DNA of 64,000 nt. Origin: Antricoccus suffuscus (lineage in GTDB: Bacteria; Actinomycetota; Actinomycetes; Mycobacteriales; Antricoccaceae). Within the stretch, counting starts at the first letter, position 1, and every line of letters begins with the position of its first letter. The notes under the pieces are model-generated. The model did no database searches and had not been told where the DNA came from. It was given only the letters and a program-made list of their open reading frames with translations. This document shows, piece by piece, positions 60,553-64,000 of the stretch. Both the position numbers and the translations under genes were made by a program. The DNA is taken from positions 171,208 through 235,207 of the forward strand of contig NZ_PVUE01000006.1 in the NCBI RefSeq assembly GCF_003003235.1. Reading direction: 5' to 3'.

Positions 60553-61446
60553 ATGCCGCAAGATGAGCTCGACCAGGAGGTCATGGGCGAACGGCGACAC
60601 CTGATGTCCCTGGCTTACCGGATGCTCGGCACCATCCCCGAGGCCGAGGACGCCGTGCAAGAGACCTACATCCGCTGGTATCGGATGAGCGAGGCAGAAC
60701 GCGGTGCCATCGAAGTGCCGCGTGCCTGGCTGACCCGTGTCGCAGGTCGTGTCTGCCTCAACGTGCTCAACTCCGCACGCAAGCGTCGCGAGCGTTACGT
60801 TGGTCCATGGTTGCCAGAACCTGTTCCGACTTTCGCGTTCACGGAGCCGACCGACTCTGCCACCGATCCGTTGGAGCGCATCACGCTCGACGATTCGATC
60901 AGCACGGCTCTGCTCGTCGTACTCGAATCCATGACACCGGCGGAGCGGGTCGCTTTCGTCCTGCATGACGTCTTTGCTCTTCCCTTCAGCGAGATCGCGA
61001 CAATAGTTGGCCGTACGCCGGCCGCGTGTCGCCAGCTTGCGACCGCGGCGCGACGACGTGTGGAGCACAGCCGTCGCCATCGGGCCTCGCGCACCGAGCA
61101 TGACAGTGTCGTGAGCGGCTTCGCCCAGGCCGCTCGCACCGGCGATCTTGCGGGTCTGATTTCCGCCCTTGATCCGGCTGTCATCCTGCGCTCGGACGGG
61201 GGTGGCGTCGTGACGGCGGCGCGCAATCCCGTGTACGGCGCCGAGAACGTCGCCCGGTTCCTGCTCGGCGCACTGACGAAGAACCCGAGTGCGGAGGTCC
61301 TGGAGCAGCAGACTCCCGACGGTCTCGGGTTCGCTCTGTGGAACCAGGGGCGCATCGTCGGTGTGGTCACCCTAGAGGTGGTCGAGCAGCTTGTGAGCGA
61401 TGTGCGGATGGTCTTGAACCCGGACAAATTATCGTTGTGGAACTAG
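60553..61446 (+). CDS. ECF41-type RNA polymerase sigma factor (SigJ-like) with SnoaL-like C-terminus
   Basis: The 297-residue protein has sigma region 2 (RRHLMSLAYRMLGTIPEAEDAVQETYIRWYR) and region 4 (LLVVLESMTPAERVAFVLHDVFALPFSEIATIVGRTPAACRQLATAARRRV). A C-terminal SnoaL-like domain of about 100 residues follows. Three ECF41 hallmarks are visible: WLPEP in the linker (about residue 86), DGGGVV in the extension, and NPDKL at the end. In this group the extension modulates sigma activity in place of an anti-sigma factor, and no anti-sigma gene is here. GGAGG lies before ATG 60553. Confidence 0.92.
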   Translation: MPQDELDQEVMGERRHLMSLAYRMLGTIPEAEDAVQETYIRWYRMSEAERGAIEVPRAWLTRVAGRVCLNVLNSARKRRERYVGPWLPEPVPTFAFTEPTDSATDPLERITLDDSISTALLVVLESMTPAERVAFVLHDVFALPFSEIATIVGRTPAACRQLATAARRRVEHSRRHRASRTEHDSVVSGFAQAARTGDLAGLISALDPAVILRSDGGGVVTAARNPVYGAENVARFLLGALTKNPSAEVLEQQTPDGLGFALWNQGRIVGVVTLEVVEQLVSDVRMVLNPDKLSLWN

Positions 61447-61447
61447 A

Positions 61448-61474
61448 CCTCACAAGTGCGGCCGCCACATTGTC
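61448..61474 (+). promoter_or_regulatory. ECF41-like promoter before the membrane protein gene
   Basis: CCTCACA (61448-61454), 16 bp and TGTC (61471-61474) form a promoter. It begins 2 nt after the sigma factor stop codon. Transcription would start around 61481-61484, so the message would begin at or next to ATG 61484 and be leaderless. Confidence 0.55.
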
Positions 61475-61483
61475 TATATGGAT

Positions 61484-61909
61484 ATGAACAACTCGTATCG
61501 CCGTACCGTCCTCGCCTTGACCGTTGCGGTCGGGCTCTACGTAGGACTGTGGGCGCAATTCTTCCCTCATGGCTTTTACACGTCCTTTCCGGGATTCGGG
61601 CTGAGCTGGATCAACTTGGACGGAGCGAACAATGAACACCTCATTAGGGATGTCGGAAGCCTCTACCTCGCACTGACGGCGATCAGCATTGCCGGGATCG
61701 CCTCCCGAACCGTTGCCATCGGTCGGGTCGCCGGCCTGGGCTGGACAGTGTTCGGCGTACTTCATTTCGGTTACCACATCAGTCACATGGTCGGGACCTC
61801 GACGGACGCCGCCGGCACGGTACTCAGTCTCGGGATCAGCGCAATACTTGGCATCCTGCTTCTGTTCCCCGCCAGCAAGTCCACATCTATCAGGGAGCAT
61901 CAACAGTGA
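61484..61909 (+). CDS. Small four-helix membrane protein
   Basis: The 141-residue product has four hydrophobic stretches (about 8-26, 52-72, 80-102 and 108-128) and a conserved-looking first loop FFPHGFYTSFPGFGLSWINLDGANNEHLIRDVGSLYLAL. It resembles DoxX/DUF4345-type small membrane proteins but I cannot assign it. ATG 61484 is preferred because the predicted promoter places the transcript start there; ATG 61478 is 6 nt earlier. The 3' end overlaps the reductase GTG by 4 bp. Confidence 0.78.
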   Translation: MNNSYRRTVLALTVAVGLYVGLWAQFFPHGFYTSFPGFGLSWINLDGANNEHLIRDVGSLYLALTAISIAGIASRTVAIGRVAGLGWTVFGVLHFGYHISHMVGTSTDAAGTVLSLGISAILGILLLFPASKSTSIREHQQ

Positions 61910-62664
61910 AGTTCGCGATCGCCGGCGGCACCGGCGCGGTTGGGCGCCACGTCGCCGCCGCAGCACAGCGGGCCGGTCACACGCCCCTCGTTCTCAGCCG
62001 CGGCAGCGGTTTCGACCTGATGAACGTCGACGGGTTGGCCGATCACCTCACCGGAGTCGATGCCGTCATCGACGTATCGTCTCCGTCGACGCTATCGACG
62101 AAAAAGATCCTTGCATTCTTCGGGACCGTGACCGGAAACCTGCTCACCGCCGAACGCGATGCCGGGGTACCCCACCATGTAGCGCTATCGATCATCGGCG
62201 CGGCCGCTCACCGGTCGGGCTACTACGCGGGCAAAGCCCTCCAGGAAGACCTGGTGACCGCATCGGGGAGCACCTGGTCGATGCTGCGCACGACTCAGTT
62301 CCACGAGTTCTCCCAACAGACCGTAAACCGGGGCACGCTCGCCGGACTCCTGATCTCACCCAAGATGCGCACCCAACCGATCGCAGCGGCGGACGTCGCT
62401 GCAGAACTTGTGCGTATCGCTGAAGGGCTCCCGCGCGACCTCGAGCCGGATCTCGCGGGACCGCGTGAGGAATACATTCCCGACATGGTGCGCAAGTACG
62501 CGCGGGCCGTCGGTAAGAACAATCCGCTGCTGGCGGTCCCGATGCCCGGAGCGGCCGGTAAAGCCATGCGCAACGGGGGTCTTCTACCCGACCCCGGCAG
62601 TCGCACGTCGTCGCAGACCTTCGACGAATGGCTCACGACAACAACAGAAGGGATCAAGTCCTAA
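61906..62664 (+). CDS. NmrA-like NAD(P)-binding reductase
   Basis: The 252-residue protein has GGTGAVGRHVAAAAQRAGHTPLVLSR (GxxGxxG), SSPSTLSTKKILAFFGTVTGNLLTAERDAGVPHHVALSIIGA, YYAGKALQEDLV with the Tyr-x-x-x-Lys region, and TTQFHEFSQQ. It is an atypical SDR of the NmrA/SDRa5 type, probably acting on a quinone or carbonyl. GTG 61906 overlaps the membrane protein stop (GTGA) and its TAA overlaps the epimerase ATG. A decayed copy exists at 38430-38905. Confidence 0.88.
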   Translation: MKFAIAGGTGAVGRHVAAAAQRAGHTPLVLSRGSGFDLMNVDGLADHLTGVDAVIDVSSPSTLSTKKILAFFGTVTGNLLTAERDAGVPHHVALSIIGAAAHRSGYYAGKALQEDLVTASGSTWSMLRTTQFHEFSQQTVNRGTLAGLLISPKMRTQPIAAADVAAELVRIAEGLPRDLEPDLAGPREEYIPDMVRKYARAVGKNNPLLAVPMPGAAGKAMRNGGLLPDPGSRTSSQTFDEWLTTTTEGIKS

Positions 62665-63497
62665 TGCGCATATTTCTCGCCGGTGGCGCCGGTGCGCTCG
62701 GTCGCAGAATCATTCCCCGTCTCACCGCCCTTGGGCACCACGTCACCGCAACGACGAGACACTCCGAACGGGTCGACATACTCTCACGGCTCGGCGCGAC
62801 TCCCACGATCGTGGACGTCTACGACGCCGACCGGCTCGCCGCCGCGGTAATCGCTGCCGCACCAGACCTGATCCTGCACGAGTTAACCGATCTGAGCAGG
62901 TTCGACAGGGACGCCAACGCCCGACTCCGTCGCGAGGGCACCGCGAACCTCGTCGCCGCGGCCAAGAATGCCGGCGTCACGCGCATCATCGTGCAGTCCA
63001 TCGCGTGGGTATTCCCAGACGGTACGACGCTCGCCACCGAGGAGGACGCGGCGGTCTCCGGCACCGCGGTTGATGACATGGAACAACTCGCGTGGACGGT
63101 TCCACACGCCACGGTGCTCCGATACGGCATGCTCTACGGGCCAGACACCTGGTACGCGCCGGAGGGCCAGATCGCCCGCGTCGTTGGGAAACGGGGCCTG
63201 CCTGCCACAGCCGCGTATACCTGCTTCGTCCACATCGACGACGCCGCCGCGGCAACGGTTGAGGCACTCGCCTGGCCCGACGGCCTCTATCAGGTCGTCG
63301 ACGACGAGCCGGCGCCGGCAACCTCGTGGCTGCCCGTCTATGCCCGCGCAATCGGCGCCCCCGAACCCGAGATCACAGCAGCGGTTCCTGGTACGCCGCT
63401 TGGGCGTCCTGTGTCCAATGCCAAGGCGCGCGCCGCCGGCTGGGAGCCGATCTATCCCACGTGGCGAGAAGGCTTTCATCACCTGACTGATACGTGA
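62664..63497 (+). CDS. NAD-dependent epimerase/dehydratase family protein
   Basis: The 277-residue extended SDR has FLAGGAGALGRRIIPRLTALGHHVTATTRHSERVD, DLILHELTDLS, GTANLVAAAKNAGVTRIIVQSIAWVFPDG and LRYGMLYGPDTWYAPEG, then HIDDAAAATVEAL. The usual catalytic YxxxK is not evident, since GMLYG comes later, so the chemistry is uncertain. ATG 62664 shares a base with the reductase TAA. A fragment homologous to its start is present in the decayed locus at 38923-38975. Reductase and epimerase are typical members of ECF41 operons. Confidence 0.85.
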   Translation: MRIFLAGGAGALGRRIIPRLTALGHHVTATTRHSERVDILSRLGATPTIVDVYDADRLAAAVIAAAPDLILHELTDLSRFDRDANARLRREGTANLVAAAKNAGVTRIIVQSIAWVFPDGTTLATEEDAAVSGTAVDDMEQLAWTVPHATVLRYGMLYGPDTWYAPEGQIARVVGKRGLPATAAYTCFVHIDDAAAATVEALAWPDGLYQVVDDEPAPATSWLPVYARAIGAPEPEITAAVPGTPLGRPVSNAKARAAGWEPIYPTWREGFHHLTDT

Positions 63498-63600
63498 GCG
63501 TCCGACCTAGAGGGCCGGGTGCTCCTTGGCCGTAGGAGCTTTATGGCCGCGCGCACACGGCTCGGGCTTGGTGATGCACACTCGGAACGGGCAACCATAG

Positions 63601-63679
63601 GCCCTACCCGGGATAGATCAGGCGCGCCGACACATTCGCTGTCACAATCGAAACGATCAACGTCCCGGGCGCTGCCCAT
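63601..63679 (-). pseudogene. Remnant of a CPBP protease gene start (paralogue of 37537-38217)
   Basis: Read on the minus strand from ATG 63679, the bases follow the first 30 codons of the intact CPBP gene (ATGGGCAGC..., GTTGATCGT, AATGTGTCGGCGC, CCTG...TCC), with a 12-bp deletion and frame loss. Similarity continues about 15 bp upstream of the start. The rest of 63498-63751 has no supported gene. Confidence 0.72.
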
Positions 63680-63751
63680 TGCGCCAACTCCGGTCGGTGG
63701 CCACCCAATTCGCCTATTCAGGTCAGCGACGGGTCCAAAAGCTGTCTGGTG

Positions 63752-64000
63752 CTAGTGCTGTGCGAGTTCGTGCCGTCCGACGACCATGTGGTGCACCTCG
63801 TCCGGTCCATCGGCGAAACGAAGCGTGCGGGTGCTCGCATACATCTCGGACAGCGGCGACCACTGGGAGATGCCGGTCGCGCCGTGGATCTGGATCGCCT
63901 GATCAATGATCTGGCAGGCCTTCTCCGGCACCATGGCCTTCACCATCGACACCCACACGCGTGCTTCCTTGTTACCAAGCACGTCCATCGCCTTCGCCGC
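63752..64000 (-). CDS. Acyl-CoA dehydrogenase C-terminal part (5' end outside window)
   Basis: The frame is open to the right edge and encodes the last 82 residues: VSMVKAMVPEKACQIIDQAIQIHGATGISQWSPLSEMYASTRTLRFADGPDEVHHMVVGRHELAQH. QIHGATG with the following RTLRFADGPDEVH is the C-terminal FAD/substrate helix pattern of acyl-CoA dehydrogenases of the ACAD10/11-like branch. It would introduce an alpha-beta double bond, or act on phosphorylated 4-hydroxyacyl-CoA in that branch. The stop is TAG at 63752-63754. Confidence 0.9.
   Translation of the reverse strand, partial: AAKAMDVLGNKEARVWVSMVKAMVPEKACQIIDQAIQIHGATGISQWSPLSEMYASTRTLRFADGPDEVHHMVVGRHELAQH

Overview
The window is 64 kb of high-GC DNA from an actinobacterium. 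The evidence is the codon bias, frequent GTG starts, SAM-IV-type leader, ECF41-type sigma factor, LAxTG cell-wall sorting signals, DUF3558 and LivHMGF-type genes, and a set of CoA-transferase/racemase, thiolase and acyl-CoA dehydrogenase genes. I cannot name the genus. No rRNA, tRNA, phage, CRISPR array or intact insertion sequence was seen.

Layout. 1-9.4 kb: 3' end of a class III aminotransferase, a TetR regulator divergent from an ABC-F ATPase, a glycine-rich LAKTG surface protein, and two near-duplicate MFS carriers flanking a DUF2252 gene. 9.4-12.6 kb: a sulfur module, with a SAM-IV-like riboswitch, a polycysteine leader peptide, an MHS-family carrier and a DszA/NtaA-type flavin monooxygenase. 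12.6-25.8 kb: two separate ArsR/SRPBCC pairs, an alpha-methylacyl-CoA racemase, a small membrane protein, SDR and thiolase, a serine hydrolase, a GNAT-Nudix fusion, an FAD oxidoreductase, an LLM monooxygenase, and a TetR divergent from a TIM-barrel-like protein. 25.8-39 kb: gene remnants (SGNH hydrolase, ankyrin, LuxR-type) around a 10-repeat HYR surface protein with LASTG anchor; a peptide-type binding lipoprotein, SGNH hydrolase, DUF3558 lipoprotein, double-hotdog thioesterase, SDR, membrane alpha/beta hydrolase and CPBP protease; then a decayed copy of a reductase pair.

39.2-59.2 kb is a 20-kb catabolic island: a LivHMGF importer with separate binding protein, two carboxymuconolactone-decarboxylase-like proteins, three SDRs, a Gfo/Idh/MocA oxidoreductase, an EthD-like protein, an alpha/beta hydrolase, an amidohydrolase and an IclR regulator. 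A minus-strand operon follows with acyl-CoA ligase, a second IclR, APH-like kinase, helical protein, CrtC/AttH-like protein and CoA-transferase, and then a cyclase-family hydrolase. Together these suggest uptake, CoA activation, oxidation and ring opening of a cyclic carboxylic acid of unknown identity. Three promoters in the island share a TTCRY-N3-KTGAA palindrome exactly 23 nt past the -10, a likely regulon of the first IclR.

59.2-64 kb: an ECF41 sigma factor locus (cupin, sigma factor, membrane protein, NmrA-like reductase, epimerase) with two matching ECF41-like promoters, then a decayed CPBP fragment and the 3' part of an acyl-CoA dehydrogenase gene. The reductase pair is intact here and decayed at 38.4-39.0 kb, while CPBP is intact at 37.5 kb and decayed at 63.6 kb. 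The island therefore lies between two reciprocally degraded copies of one segment.
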